From: Cycas panzhihuaensis
Taxonomy: Eukaryota; Cycadophyta
Assembly: GCA_023213395.1 (NCBI GenBank)
Contig: CM041465.1
Location: forward strand, 185,325,741-185,389,740
Length of the DNA stretch: 64,000 bases
Direction: 5' to 3'
The position numbers were made by a program, and so were the translations under genes. This document shows, piece by piece, positions 10,993 through 24,730 of the stretch; the first letter of the stretch is position 1; every line of letters starts with the position of its first letter. The notes below the pieces were generated by a model. It was not told the DNA's origin. It ran no database searches and worked only from the letters and a program-made list of their open reading frames with translations.

Positions 10993-12085
10993 TGTTGTAT
11001 TACATTAACCTCTAGAGCCCACAAACTCGTTTATGGGGTTAGTTTTACTTATTTGATATATAAATTTAAATTACATACTAACTACATTTAGTATGTGCTA
11101 TTTGTCATCTTAACCTCTTTTAAGATTATGGTCCTTTCCTATACTAAAGGGGGGGCTATAATTTCTCTTCCTAGATTTTATCACCATATGAGAGATGTAA
11201 TCTTGTGCCTTTAGGTGCATCAAGTCCTCTATATTTGTGTTTCGAATGAGCTAGTGAAGGACATTTAGCCCTGCCACATGTTTATGTATGGGACATGGAT
11301 AATCAAGTGAACTTTATTTATCTTATTAAAAGTGGTATCCTCTTCTACTTCACCACTTAGGAGTTTGAGGTTTGATGGAATTAGATGAGTACTATCAGGC
11401 CATCTCATAATCCTATGGCATGGGTCATCGATATTACCAAGTCCTCACCAACCTATCCACATGTGCATCTATTTTATGGTCTTGATTCCTTTAAACCTCT
11501 TGCTTTAAGTAGTGATTTCCTCCATTCTAATAGATCAAGTATATTATCTTAGGGTTATGTAGGAGTATAGGTTAGGTTTTGTTAGTCTATTTAGGTGGGT
11601 TTAATTGATTAGGATAGATATATAGTCACGTAGAAGTTTGGGCACTTGTGCTTAATTAACCCTCCTCATATCATGAGGATTTTTGTGTGCCATTTGGTTA
11701 ATCTAAGGATGTCAGTTGTTAATTGAATTGATATTATCTCAAGATTTACAATTAGCTTTTTAGTTCACTTTCTTAGTTGATGCATTATTATCTCAATTAC
11801 TTACTTACACTACATACTTTAGTTATTAGTTAGCCTTTTTTTTTTTCTTTCACTATCTCTTTTACTTTTCTCTTTCTTTGGCATGTTGCATACACCTGCA
11901 CATCACCTTTTAGCTTTGCTTAGTAAATACATAATTTATTGTCCCTACATTCACATATAAGAGATGCATGAGAGTCCTATGGTAGGCAAATGCTCATACA
12001 CCTCCCTACTTAGATCACTCCTTATCCTTACAGTCTGTTCTAGGGCCATGTCTATATATCCTCTCCTCTTGCTAGTCTGTGTTCA
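10993..12085 (+). repeat. 5' LTR of the giant gypsy element
   Basis: The LTR starts TGTTGTATTAC and ends TGTTCA. It aligns through its length, with about 20-25% differences by eye, to the split copy at 31072-31496 plus 45988-46641. Shared landmarks include TTTACTTATTTG, AAATTTAAATTACATACTA, CACCACTT..GA and GTCTTGATTCCTTTA. Confidence 0.85.
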
Positions 12086-13840
12086 TTGGTGACCATACTA
12101 AGGACTTGCTAGTAGGCTTTTAGTAAACTATCATATTGTTGATTCTCCCTCATTTTCTTATTTGAACCCTTTGTGATAGGAAAAAACTTCATTAACTTCA
12201 TAGCCCATCTTGGTGAGGATCCCTCATGCTTAGCTTACAACTTTAGAGTCTAGGTACATACTATAGTCTTAGATTCTTTTTGGCTTTCATGCCTGCCTCT
12301 TTCATGTGATAACTCCCTCATGGATTTAGGGCCCTATCTCCTTTTGATTTTGATCTTTTACATCCATCTTTCCCTTCACCTATTCAACACTTCTTAGTGA
12401 TAGGCAGTTGCCCCCTTGAGTGGTCCATAGATTCCTTTTAAGCCTATCCCCCTTACTAACTATAAGAGCCCTACCCAATCCAAGATCTACACCAAGCCCA
12501 ATATTCTTATTAAGCTTGCACCTAAGATTAGTCTTAAGTAGCCGACCCTTATGGGTCCTAAGTATACTACCAAAAGGGAGTAGATTTCACATACTAGCCT
12601 TCTAAAGTGGATATATTCTACCAAAACCTTATACATTCCCCTGCTCATGTCATTAGAGCTACTCAACTTTATGGCCCTTGATAATCCCCTAGGTCATCAA
12701 CTTAGGCTTTTTCTTTTGATCAAGCCTAAGCAGGTACTAGGTCTTTAATCCACTTCAAACCCAAAATACTTAGTGGGATATTATGGCCATCCTTAAAGCA
12801 TAGTTTAAGGTAGTTGCAAGAGACACCACTCTCACTTAGGACCATCATTTATTTGGAACTACGCTTGAGTTTGTCCCATCAATTTTTTCCCCACTTATCT
12901 TTTAGCCTCAATAGCAAGTAGCCTCATAATAATAGGCTACTTCCCAACCCATAGGCCCATCTGCCCCTCCACCTACCCAACCCCCACCGATAGTAACCCT
13001 ATTTATGGGTCCCACTTTAGTAGTAGGTCCTCAACCTACCTAACCTATTTCCTAATTTATTCCACTTATCCCTCCACTTATTCCCTTAATAAGTGAGCTC
13101 CACACCTCTATTCTATAACCAATGGTTGCATGGACTAATCCCCTAGTATCATCTATTCCACCTTATCCATGTCTAATAAGACCTCGGGAGATTCCCTACC
13201 CTCTTCCATGTCTTATTCAACCTATATAACCCATTTCCTAATTTATCCAATCCACCTTCATCCCACCTAGGTATGTCACTTAATAGTTGGGATATGATGG
13301 GCCTCATCTTCAACTTACAATTAGAGTCAATCTTCTCCACCCATAGAGGGTTGTCCCTCTAATTAGAGGCCCATAGAGGCATAACCTAATTCTACACCCT
13401 ACTTCTTATCCTATTCTACCCTACCAATTGGCTCCTAATCTAACTTAGCATATTAGGTCTTGCATGTTTAACCTTAATAAGTTTAACTTAGGTATACAAT
13501 TGCTTCATCTTATATATGGATTTCTTAGGGAGGTATTACATAAGGTGGTATCCCCTATCAAGCCCCTCTATATGGTGCTTTGACCTATGGAAGGACCTAT
13601 CCTCATATACCTAACTTGTATGCCTAAGTAATAACTCCTTATAAGGCTATGGGCACACCCAACCTATTCCCTAATACTAGTCATACCAATAATGGTGTTC
13701 CCCCTATGGTGGGGCCTACACATAATAAGCATACTAAACTTAACTTAATTTCCCACCACTAGATCATTTAACTTAATCTAGATCATGCCCTTCATTGACT
13801 ACCAAACTAACCCACTCTTCCTTAAGGCCCTTTAGAACTT
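12086..13840 (+). other. Gypsy leader and proline-rich N-terminal gag relic
   Basis: Immediately after the LTR, TTGGTGACCATACTAAGGAC is the candidate primer-binding site; I could not assign its tRNA. From about 12850 the + strand reads as a Pro/Gln-rich low-complexity protein (PPPTQPPPIV, IPLIPPLIPL) with many TAA/TAG codons where CAA/CAG would fit. This may be the upstream ORF or gag N-terminus of the element. No enzyme domain is visible. Confidence 0.5.
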
Positions 13841-14700
13841 ATTTACCACCTCACCCCCTAAAAGTACCTAAATTTGATGGTACTTCATCCTAGGACCTTG
13901 GAGACTATGTTAAGGTATTCACCATAGCATGTATTTATTATTGGTCATATGACCACATCTTAATAAAATTCTTTCCTAGATCTTCAAAGGTGATGCCCTC
14001 AAGTGGTTCTACTATTTACCTCCCCTCTCTATTTATTACCTTAAGTAATTGGTAGACACCTTCTAGAACTATTTTGATATGTCACACCCTTCTCTCTTAA
14101 ATAAGGACATAATGATCTCAATAAAGACTTCATGTGTCATTTCCATGATTTGCTCCATTTGTTTTGATATCTTTATCAATACTCTTCATCTTGAGATTGA
14201 TGCAGAAGTGCTTAAGATGGGTGCAACTATGTGTGACTCTGCCATTGCTAAGTGCGTTTCTCTAGAATTTGTTAAGATCCAAGTAAGCTTTAAAAGGTTT
14301 AATAAGCTCCCCTCTGAATGTAAGGCACTACTTTTATTGTGGCACCAAAGACCCCAACTATAGGCTCTGAGGCCTCTTATTGATAATACTAATAGGACCA
14401 TAGACTCCTTAACCTCTATAGTTTTCTTATTGGAGTGAGTGTTTAAAGATCTTAAATTATAATCATCCCAAAGCTAGCTAAAGCTACTTATTCCCTCACA
14501 TGTGTATAGACTATCTTACCAAGTAGCCTAAACCACATCCTAATCTAAGGGAAGCAACCCTACCCCTCCTTAGAATAAAAAGAATCTATACCTCCTTGAA
14601 AAGAGGTGGTGTTCGATTCACAAAAATTACACCTATGCTGATGCCCATTACTAAACCTAGCATCCCAAGTAGGTATTATTGTGGGATCCTCCTCCTCAAT
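13840..14700 (+). pseudogene. Gypsy gag, decayed
   Basis: VPKFDGTSS occurs near 13870. A frame change follows, then FxGDALKWFYYLPPLSIYYL near 13980-14040, the hallmark of the gypsy retrotransposon Gag core. A 94-codon open piece (14079-14363) continues it. A Cys/His relic (WCSIHKNYTYADAHY near 14610) matches the C-x2-H knuckle of this group, with the last ligand lost. This capsid protein is no longer translatable. Confidence 0.8.
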
Positions 14701-15400
14701 CTACATCCAAGCCCAACTTTAAGTAGTCAGTCCATCAGGACCTTTTTCCAAACCATGGATCTTTAAAGCCTTAACCCTAACAATAAAACTGGTAAGGAAG
14801 GGGATGAACCCAAACTTAAAGAAGGTCACCACCTAGCCCTCTTCGAATTAAACCAAGGATAAGTTCCAACCTAATAGGCTCTTCTTACAAAGACAAAGAG
14901 TTTATCAAAGTTGCCCAATGATATATTACTAAGGGCAAAAGAGTTATCTAAATGCTTAACACCACTCAAGTATTTACCTTTACTTAAGCCCAAGAAACTA
15001 AGGAGGTAGAAGAAGACTCCACTTCCTAATAACTACCTGTCAAACCCTAATAAAATAAGATCTCACTCCTTCCTAAAATCATCCTTATCTGCATTAGTTA
15101 TTACAACTTTAATAGGGCCCTTACTTGACATGTTACTAAGGAGAAGTCTTTCTCTATTATTGAGGAACCTCATACGATTTATATGGGTATGTCTATGATG
15201 AATATCCTAAAAATTTATCTTAATCAATATAACCTACTTTTGGGGGCCTTAGGGAATAAGGAAGTTCCCATCTATATGGTTTATATTAAATCCATCAACC
15301 AACCCATCATTACCTTTAATCTTGAGGACCTACCACCCCTTAAAGAGTATAAGCATCTTTGGTATTATTCTTTTCCATAACCATCGAGACTCTAGAGTTT
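14701..15400 (+). other. Gag-protease linker of the gypsy element
   Basis: Degenerate coding with many stops. A 65-codon open piece (15183-15380) continues the polyprotein region but shows no motif I can name. Confidence 0.45.
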
Positions 15401-15404
15401 TCCC

Positions 15405-15720
15405 TTAAAAAGATTGTGGTAGATAATAGATCTTCAATCAATGCCATGCCCCCCCTAAATTCTTGAACAATTTGACTTTGGGACCCTTAAACCTATTCTA
15501 TAGAAATATTGAGGATACAATAGGAATAAAAAAGGCATCCTTAGAATAGTCACCATCACCCTTAGCCTTAAGGATAAAACCATCCTCATAAAGATCATGG
15601 TTCTTAATATTCATGTTGATTATAACCTCCTTTTAAGATGACCATGGTTAGACCAAATAGAGGTAGTCTTCTCTTTCTTATGGGGTTGATTGAAGTTTGT
15701 CCATAATGGGAGAGTATGTA
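15405..15720 (+). pseudogene. Gypsy aspartic protease, decayed
   Basis: VVDNRSSINAMP near 15415-15450 corresponds to the V-D-N-G-S-S/A-L-N-V active-site block of Tat/Ogre proteases. YNLLLR.PWLDQIEVV and LKFVHNGR near 15620-15710 match the C-terminal flap (L-L-G-R-P-W-I-H). The active-site Gly is replaced by Arg, so it would be inactive. Confidence 0.75.
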
Positions 15721-16939
15721 ACATTGCATGTAAACCACTACCCTCCCACTCATCCCATCCTATCGTTCAAGCCATCTTTGATGATGAGACATTTGGATAA
15801 GGCCCCTTACTTAAGATCCTATTCTAAGATTCAGGTGGCCAATTTGACAATGAGCATCCTTCCCTAGAACCTAATATGGTTCATTTCACCCTAATTAGTA
15901 TGGCTCTATAGATATTTGATTGTCCTTAATGACCCTAAATCTAATCATGATGACCAACTGCCTCTTTTACATTAGGTGGCCATAATTTTCCAAACTCAAG
16001 AGGACCCATTATATGTTGATAGCCCCTCCTCTATTTGGTCCTTTTCAAAGGGACCCTTCTCTACTTGAGATCTAATAGGATATCTTAGAGAACCCCTAAG
16101 TTGTGCCCTTGTTCCCTCCACCCCATAGGATATCCCCTTTCCACTAGGCTTGGCTTATATGCCAATCTCACCAACTTATCAATAATCACCAACCAAACTT
16201 ATCTAAGGAGACTATCAAGCTACAAGTTAAAGTTCTATACTTTCCTCAGCCCATACTCTAATCCACCTACCATGCAGGAGTCCCATGACTAGTTACCTAT
16301 CTGGATGATATGCTTAGGAAATTTGATGATTCTTAGAATAAGAATATTCCCTCAATGAATGAAGACCTTTTCCCTCCCTTACCATGAACCATTAATATGG
16401 TTTGACATGTTTGAGACTTCTTTGATGTAGTTGTTATGTAACTTTATTCATACCAAGTCCTCTTAATCTATGACTTTGACACTAAGTTTGATCCCACTTT
16501 CTTATATGATGAGTTTATAGTTTATGGCTCCTCCCCATCATCCTTTCCTAACCAACCAATAGGCCCTCTAGCTTTGATAAAGAGTTAAAAAACAATGAGT
16601 CTTTCCTCCCCTTTAACCACCCCTTTGAAGAACTAGAGTACATACATTGTCCAACCAATGCTCAAACTCCTCAAAGGAGTCCCTTTATTTTTTTGTTGGA
16701 AATTTGATCAATGTATGAATCCCCCTACTAAAAACCATAAACCTCCCACCCAAGTTAAAGACATCAATAATATTGATTGCTTCAAGAAAGATAAAGTATT
16801 ACTAGAATGCCTCATATAGGAATCTCTCAATTTTCCTTTAAACAATCATAAGTTAGGATTTTAGAGGTGTCTTGTTGTTGGTTCTCCTTTAGGCAAACCC
16901 ACTCTAGTAAAAAACCCTCCCAAATCAACCTATAGATCA
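15721..16939 (+). other. Protease-RT linker of the gypsy element, left part
   Basis: Decayed polyprotein interrupted by stops. Fragments such as DDMLRKFDDS and DEFIVYGSSP are readable but not assignable. The stretch is interrupted by the solo LTR at 16940. Confidence 0.45.
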
Positions 16940-17559
16940 TGTTGGGAAATGTGACAATAATGGTTAGGAGGCTAAAATTTTGACACATTAGTAGCATGGT
17001 TTTCCCCCCAAACCTTCCTCGGGGGGTTCCAAGGGGATGCAGGGGGAGTGGAACGCCCCCCGCAAAGAGAGGGTTTGGGGGCGATAGCCCCTAGCCCAAA
17101 AATTTAGCACTAAAACTATATTAAATTATAAAGAGAATCAGGGTCATTCACTAAAAATACCCTAGATTCTACGGTCAAGATTTGTGCCTTGGATGACCCT
17201 CTCATATAGCTTGATTTAGGGCATTTTTCATTTATGCTAATGGTGTTCAATGTACTATGAGTGGGGCGGTTGGTTATTGTTGATGTGAGCACTCTACTAC
17301 AGGATTATGTACATTTTCTCCATTCTACAACAATAAAGATCGATACATTTCCTATGTGGATGTTTCCCTAGCACATTGTTGGGGTTTTACCACGTTATAT
17401 CAGGTGTATTTGTGATGCTTGGCTTTCTTATTTATTTTATTATTTTATCTCTAGTTTAAGAACTTGCATATAATTTTTAGTTTCGATTTCTGTAACTAGT
17501 TGTAAGAATATTTTAGATCTTGGTGGTGATTCAAGGGTTGGGACCTTGTCTTCTCAACA
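16940..17559 (+). mobile_element. Solo LTR of the copia-1 family
   Basis: A single LTR, TGTTGGGAAATG to CTCAACA, aligns end to end with the copia-1 LTRs, including the GC-rich hairpin (17071-17097) and AATAAA (17332-17337). No internal copia sequence accompanies it. Gypsy polyprotein continues on both sides, so it is a solo LTR left by LTR-LTR recombination. The flanking pentamers GATCA (16935-16939) and AATTA (17560-17564) differ only by two transitions, consistent with a decayed duplication. Confidence 0.92.
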
Positions 17560-17860
17560 AATTAAGCCCCTTCTCACATTGAGGAGGGGGATGTCGTCCA
17601 TATAGGAGGAACCATAAGCATCACCATAGCACCTATCAAAGTCATAAAATTCATAGCAAAGTACTCCCCTAATGAGGTGATTCAATATATGAAGCTCTTT
17701 TAGGAGTACTAATATATGTTTACGTAGGACTATACCAACATGAAAGGCATAAGCCCTAAGATTATCACTCATAACCTTATGACCATCCTTAGATCTAAGC
17801 CTATAAGATTAAAGAAATGACATATCCATCAATAGCTTTTATCTATAGTTAAGATAGAGG
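17560..17860 (+). other. Protease-RT linker of the gypsy element, right part
   Basis: The gypsy polyprotein resumes here after the solo LTR and leads into the RT domain. No motif is assignable before about 17900. The open frame on the opposite strand (17554-17772) is a shadow. Confidence 0.45.
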
Positions 17861-18530
17861 TCGAAAATGTCCACAACGCGGGTCTTATAATATCAATTAA
17901 TTATCGACATTAGTTTTCTAAGATTGTGCTAGTTATGAAAAGGAATAGGGTAATTCACATCTGTATAGACTTGAAGGACATAAACAATTCTTATCCTAAG
18001 GAAAACTTCCCTCTCCCATTCATTGATGAGATCATTGATAGGATGGTGGGATTCAAAGTTATGTCCTTGATGGACTATTTATTAAGGTATAATTAGATCT
18101 AAATCTTACTTAAGTATCATCACAAAACCACCTTTACCACTCGTTAGGTTATGTTTATATATGTTATAATACCCTTTGGCCTTAAAAATATTGGTGTAGT
18201 ATACTAGCGAACTATACATTTCATTTTCCATGACCTCATCAATAATGTTCTTGAGGTATTCATGGATGACCTATTGGGCTTATCATGGAATAGGAGAGAC
18301 CACCCTACTGATCTCGAAAAAGCCTTCTTGAGATGTAGAAAATATAACCTTAGCCTAAATCCATATAAATATGTATTCATAGTCATGAAAAGGAAGCTTT
18401 TGGGATTTCTTATCTCCCAAAAAGGTATCCAAGTTAAGCTTGAGAAAGTAAGGGTAATCATGGAAATGCCTCTACCCCAGATCCAAAAATATATCAAAAC
18501 TTTTCATGGGTGATTAGGTTTCTTGTAATG
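17861..18530 (+). pseudogene. Gypsy reverse transcriptase, decayed
   Basis: IVLVMKRNRVIHICIDLKD near 17930 is the first RT block, followed by NNSYPKENFPLPFIDEIID. A MSLMDY block (normally SFMD with the first catalytic Asp) lies near 18060. The open piece 18262-18513 contains the catalytic FMDD at 18259-18270, then LEKAFLRCRKYNLSLNP and KLLGFLISQKGI. The order and the NFPLP wording are typical of Tat/Athila gypsy RT. Confidence 0.9.
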
Positions 18531-19000
18531 ATTCTTAGTGAACTTTGCCACAAATACCAATCCTCTAACAAATCTCCTAAAAAAGGAGAATGCATTTGTT
18601 TAGACCCTTATAATATAGGATTCCTTCCAAGAGTTTAAATATAGCCTCAGCTCAACCCCCATTCTTACTCCCCTACACTTTGATTAATCATTCATTTTAC
18701 ATACATCATCTATAAGTGAGTCAATTAGGGCTATGTTGGCTCAAGAGGATGATCTCAAAGTTGGGTTTGAGGTCTATTTTACTAGCCTTGCTCTTATAAC
18801 TACTAAGCTTATTTATACCTCCACCAAGAAAGAATGCCTTACCCTCGTATTAGCCACCAATAAACTAAGCTACTACCTCTTAAGCAATAAGTTAAATGTC
18901 ATAGTCTAATCCAACACTCTGTGTTACTGAATAATAGGATCAGATATGATGGGATGAACTAGAAAGTGAGTTGTGCTCCTATAAGAGTATGATGAGTTAT
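18531..19000 (+). pseudogene. Gypsy RNase H, decayed
   Basis: Fragments FLVNFATNTNPLTNLLKKENAFV, SSTPILTPLHFD, RAMLAQEDD and YTSTKKECLTLVLAT match the connection and RNase H domain of gypsy elements. Some expected catalytic Asp/Glu residues are not visible. Many stops are present. Confidence 0.8.
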
Positions 19001-19249
19001 GGCATGGAAACTCACTCATGTATTCCTCCCAAATCCTACAAACACTCCTATTAATGATTCCCTACCTAAAAAAACCATTTTGGATCTAGAACATACATAG
19101 ATCCAAAAGTTGATTAATAATAAATAATATGGTGACATTACTCACTATATCATCCATTAGACATACCTAGAGAATGCTAGCAATAAGGTCAAGTAATGCA
19201 TAAAGGCCACCACTAGGTAATACTTTTTTATATGAGATGATCTTTATAA

Positions 19250-20270
19250 TTATTTATTTGAGGGAGTGCTTCTCAAGTGCACAAATCCTAACGAAATAAA
19301 TTACATCCTCTATAATTATCATAATAGTATTTATTAGGGTCATTTTGGAGGATAATCTATGGCCTAAAGGATCTTATGAATGGGTTTCTTCTAGTCCATT
19401 TTGTTTAAGGATACCCATGCTTACATTCTAAAATGTGAAAGTGGTAAGTGCATTCTAACATTATGTATCAGCCTTTTGAGGCTTTGTATATAATCATTTC
19501 ACCTTGACCCTTCTCTTAATGGGGCCTAGATTTGATTAGAGCAATCACACCCCCATCCTATTCACAATATAAGTTCATCTTAACTATGACTGAGTATGTC
19601 ATGAAGTAGGTAGAAGTCATCCCTCTTTCATTAAGGACAGGTAAGACTATTATAATGGTTAGTTTTTAGCATATCATCTATCATTTTAGAGTTCCTAATG
19701 CCTTGATCATAGATAATAAAACTCTAATTTATAATAAAGAAGTCAATGAGTTGTGTAATGAATTCCATATTAGTTACAAAACTTTATCATCTTACTACCT
19801 ATAGGTGAATGGATAAATTAAGGCATTCAATAAAACTCTCATTGCAATCGTAAAGAAAATAGTATCCAACACTTAACGAGATTGGCACTAGTGATTATAT
19901 CCTATCATATGGGCTTATCATACATCCATATGAATTACCATGGCTATGACACCCTTTACCCTAGTTTTTGAGGTGGAAGTAGTCCTTCTACTTGAGATAT
20001 AGATACCATCTCTCAAGGTCTCGATAAAAGATTTTGTTGATAAAGAGTGGCATCATCAAGCATCCCTCCTTAACTAAGAAGCCTTACACAAGAAATACCT
20101 GACTACATATCAAACAAATTTGGCTTCCAAGATTAAACTCAATGGGCTTATGATAAGCATCTATGACCCCAATAATATGCCCACAAAAATAAAGTTCTAA
20201 AGCTTGAATATCTACATGATCATCTCCAAAAACTTGCCCCTAAATAGATCAACCCTTTCATTATTTTAGA
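19250..20270 (+). pseudogene. Gypsy integrase, decayed
   Basis: A zinc-binding block is readable (GHFGG at about 19345, then LFKDTHAYILKCES). The core begins GLDLI near 19522 (first Asp), with ALIIDNKTLIYNKEV near 19700 (second Asp). The third block reads NG.IKAFNKTL near 19808, so the catalytic Glu has become Lys. The C-terminus fades after about 20270. Confidence 0.85.
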
Positions 20271-20384
20271 AAAATATTGCAACTTATATGTATCACATCA
20301 CTACAATGGAAGGGCTTGAATTTAAGGAATCTATCAATGATTAGTTTCTTAAAAAAGAGTATAGTTGGTAATTCCCTCATTAGG

Positions 20385-20540
20385 GGTGAAATGCTCTAAA
20401 ATGAGAATAAACTATTATGCCCCATAATGAGACTAAACTATGAGTTACTCTGACATGAGCCTAAATTATGAACATGCTCTAAAAAGAGCATAAACTGTAT
20501 TTCCTCTACAATGAGAATAAATTATGACCTATAAAATAAT
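20385..20540 (+). repeat. Degenerate tandem repeat built on ATGAG-(A)-TAAACTATG
   Basis: Phrases such as AATGAGAATAAACTATTATG, AATGAGACTAAACTATGAG, CATGAGCCTAAATTATGA and AATGAGAATAAATTATGA follow one another at roughly 25-40 base spacing. Related phrases (GACTAAACTATAGTAG, GTTAAACTATGGTGATC) recur at about 25590-26270 in the same spacer. Confidence 0.6.
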
Positions 20541-20911
20541 GCCATGTTTCATGCTTGTAATAACATGCTAATCATTTGCTCCTATCATGCCACCCAATAC
20601 CCTACATTGAGTTAATAACCTCCCCCTTGGGGAACCCCCATGGAGGGTTTATACTTGCCCACAATTATAAACTAGCTTTGAAACTCTAATATGAGTAGAA
20701 ATTATCATCTATTAAATTCATCTCCAAAGTGACACAAAAGAATTTAAAGCTATCAAAGAATATTTAAGTGTCATATGTACAGAGTATCATCCATGTGATG
20801 AAGAAAAGTAAGTACATATAACATCAATAGCTCAAATATAAATTAAACATATCTAACATAGAAGTATAGGCCAAAACGTGGGAGCTTAAGTTAGCAACCT
20901 ATATGTCTATA

Positions 20912-21181
<270 letters not shown>

Positions 21182-24100
21182 CATCAAGAACATGTATATA
21201 CAAAAGTATTGAGGGAATTAGAGTCTTTGTAAGGGTGTAAAAATCCTCAATAAGCTACAAGATACACCTATGACACTCATAAATTTAGCTTACCTCTTCC
21301 AAAATAATAATACAAACATGATGTAGGAGCCCTCTTATTACCACTTGTTGCTATGGGGTCTCTAAACTATTTATATCTTAATCCATTCTCAAGTGTTAAG
21401 AAGGTCTTGCCTCACTTGCCTCATCCCTCACTACCCTCTAATCACCTATATAAGGCATGGAAGTATGGGTCCTAGTATGGCTTCAAGATAATCTCTTGAC
21501 TAGGTGCTCAACTAGTTGATCATATCTTCTACTTAGTCCCTCAATGCCTAAGCTTAGTCTCTCTCTAGTGATGGTTGTCATCTCTATTTGAAAAATAATT
21601 ATCTAAACTTCTACCCCTAGCACTACTTGTAAAGTGGACATGATTACTAGATACCACTTACAGAGCCTTATTAGACACTTGGGCCTCAAGCTCTCTAACA
21701 CAACCTTATAACTCACCCTACTCTACTCCTTATACAACTAAAGCCCTCTCTATAGGAGTAAAGATGGTAGTGTATGGATGAGAAAGGGTCAACTCATCTA
21801 TATCAATAATAAGAGCATGTCACTCTATATAGAACATGGAAAACAATGAGTCTAGAACTTCTCAAGAAAAATCTAAAGTGAACCCATGGTTTACAATGAT
21901 AAAATAAGATCACGAGTAGTTACTATAATAAAAATCCAATCAGTGACCAAATAAACTATGAAATCAAATCGTAGTATAATAGAAAACATACCATAACCAT
22001 GAGCCCTATCATTACCTTCCTTGGTTGTTGTATCCTCCACTCCCTTAGGTGCTGCCTTATTACTAAAATTTGCTTGTCCCTAGCCTTATAGTTATGTAAG
22101 ACCTCCATCACTACCCTAGGAAATTAGTCCCTCCTCTTTGGCATATGATTCCCAATGGATTGTTTCAGATAGATTAGTTGTATAACTCTCCATCTTAATC
22201 ATATATAAGGATTCCACATACATGGTTTTACTAACATGTTTTGTAGCTTTGAGGCTTCCAAATCAAGTAGGTCATTTATATAGTAAGGGATCCCCATCCT
22301 CCACTAATTGTAAGCCTTCTATTTATCCAACTCCTTAAAAGTGGTTAAAAACCAACACTATAAGAGAGTATAATATGAAAAAACCCAATGAACTATGCTT
22401 CAAATCTGATCAAGTTGGATCCTAATATTGGTCACGATCAATGTGGCCTAATTTAACTACTTTATAGCCTTATAATTATGAACCATATTTATCCTACCCT
22501 TGGGGAATTATCTATAGTTTTGATGACTTAATATCCTAAACAAGATCATATATATAATAAGCTTTTACATAGGTGGAATTATGAAGCTCAGTAAATGGAA
22601 AAACTTCCCCCCTCACCCATTCTAGTGTCCCCTCCCATAAAAGAAGCTAGTAACAACTATATGGGCCTCAACAATGTTAGGTAAAGTGCCCAACTTAGGA
22701 GGTGGGCCAATGCAGGAAACCCTTAGTATTCTCCATACGTCTTGAGGAGTAATATCCACATCACCTACCAATGGTAAGTGAAAACACTATTACTATTGAT
22801 CCTAATGGGAAATAATATCAATTAGTAATACTTGGTTCTAACACATACTGGCAGGATGTCACAACTCTGAGTAGTTAGCAATGATCTAGAACATTCTTAC
22901 TCCTATTATCCATCATATCATCAAGAACCAACATTGATGAACCATAGTTCTCATGATTATCTATTATCATAATATGTTGTAAGAGATAGAATGAGTTAGA
23001 GGAATATACGAGTATTATGTTTAAAGCTGGATTAGGTCAAACAGTCATTAAACTTTTCTAAACTCGTACATTTAATTAAGAAAAGTCAAAAAAGGAGTTA
23101 TTATAGTCATAGCATGAAGTTTTGTATTTATCCTATTATAGATAGAGTATCTCACTATTTTCTCCATGGTACCATTATGTTCTTCATAGTATCATAAATT
23201 TAAAAGGCCTCCTACTGTAAAGAATCACATGGGTCACATAAGCCCTATTTTGGCCAAACAATCACAAAATAAACATTTAGACCAAAAGTAATCTAATGAC
23301 AATGACCAAGGTATTAAACTACCCTCGTGTGGCCATAAATTATGCTCTAGTTAGACTTGTTTGATTGAAATTTCTAAAACTAAGGCATAGCCCTAAAACC
23401 CTAAAAGAAAAGGAAATTCAAAATTACAAAAATTAGAGTGTTTAGGCTTACTAGATGTAGTGCTTAGGTAGCCATCGTCTCACTCTAAACTCAATGCCTC
23501 TATCCACTTGAAAATCCAATGGTTTGTTTGTTGGTAATGAGCCTAATAAGGTTTTAGGATTAAAATTAGGCTATAAGAAATTCTAACTCTACAAGGTGAA
23601 AATGAATGATGAAATATTACAAAAACCTTTTTCTATATAATCACCTTAACTCAACTTTGGAGTATCAAAGTTTTACCATATCTATTTCGTTGGGGTCTTG
23701 ATTTTGAAAACTATCATTTTGTATAGCTAACATTGCCATCACTACAAATGTTTGGTCACACATCATATTTCAAAATACCCTCAAATCATAATTGGTTCAT
23801 GTAATTAATAAGTTATTAATGAATTTGATCCTATCAACATGCTACCTAGAGATAATTCTCTCTTAGTATATAAGTGTCTATAGTCCACAGGACTGTCTTT
23901 GAATATTGAACTCAAGTTTACTAGCCTTATTGGCCCTTTTCTTCAAGATATCCCCTAGCTTTTTTGTGTACTTTAGCTTAATAGAGCCTTGATGCAACCC
24001 CTTCTATGCATATTTAAGTTTATAATCAAAGGCCTTAGTGTTGTGACACCTTCTCAACAACGTAACTAGTTTGTGAGCACTCCTTACTATTATGCACTTG

Positions 24101-24497
24101 CCTTCCATAGGCCCCTTATACTTACCGCCTTTTTAAAGTTTTCTTATATAACCAACTGCCCCATAGGAAAACTACTTTTACAACCTATAGCCTAAGCAAC
24201 TCTTAATAATTTTATCTTATGATGTTCTTCATAATAATAATCACAGTTTATCCTAGTTATAATAGATGACTCAACTTATCATAATAGCCTTTCTGAAGGC
24301 CCCTTTCTCATGAATTACATACATGAAAGTGCTCAAAGATAGCTCATATAAATTATCCAAGTTATCTTGATGGTTTGACCTTCGTGACTTAATTCTCAAG
24401 CCTTGTGTCATCTCACTTTGTTAAATAGTATTGTTACTTATTAATTAACCTAGTCCCCCATGAGTTGGCTCATCACCATGGCATCTTTTCATACCCC

Positions 24498-24602
<105 letters not shown>

Positions 24603-24730
24603 AGAATACAAAAAAATTTATGTATATATACACTTAAAAAGAAAAACAATTATATATATGTATATGTATATATCTATATACACACACACACACATAGGTA
24701 TAGACATAGATATATGTGTGTGTGTGTATG

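Noticed and set aside
12420-12605. 61-codon + strand frame starting MVHRFLLSLSPLL, signal-peptide-like
   Set aside because: Hydrophobic by composition of a pyrimidine-rich gypsy leader; no partner exon, promoter or conserved motif.
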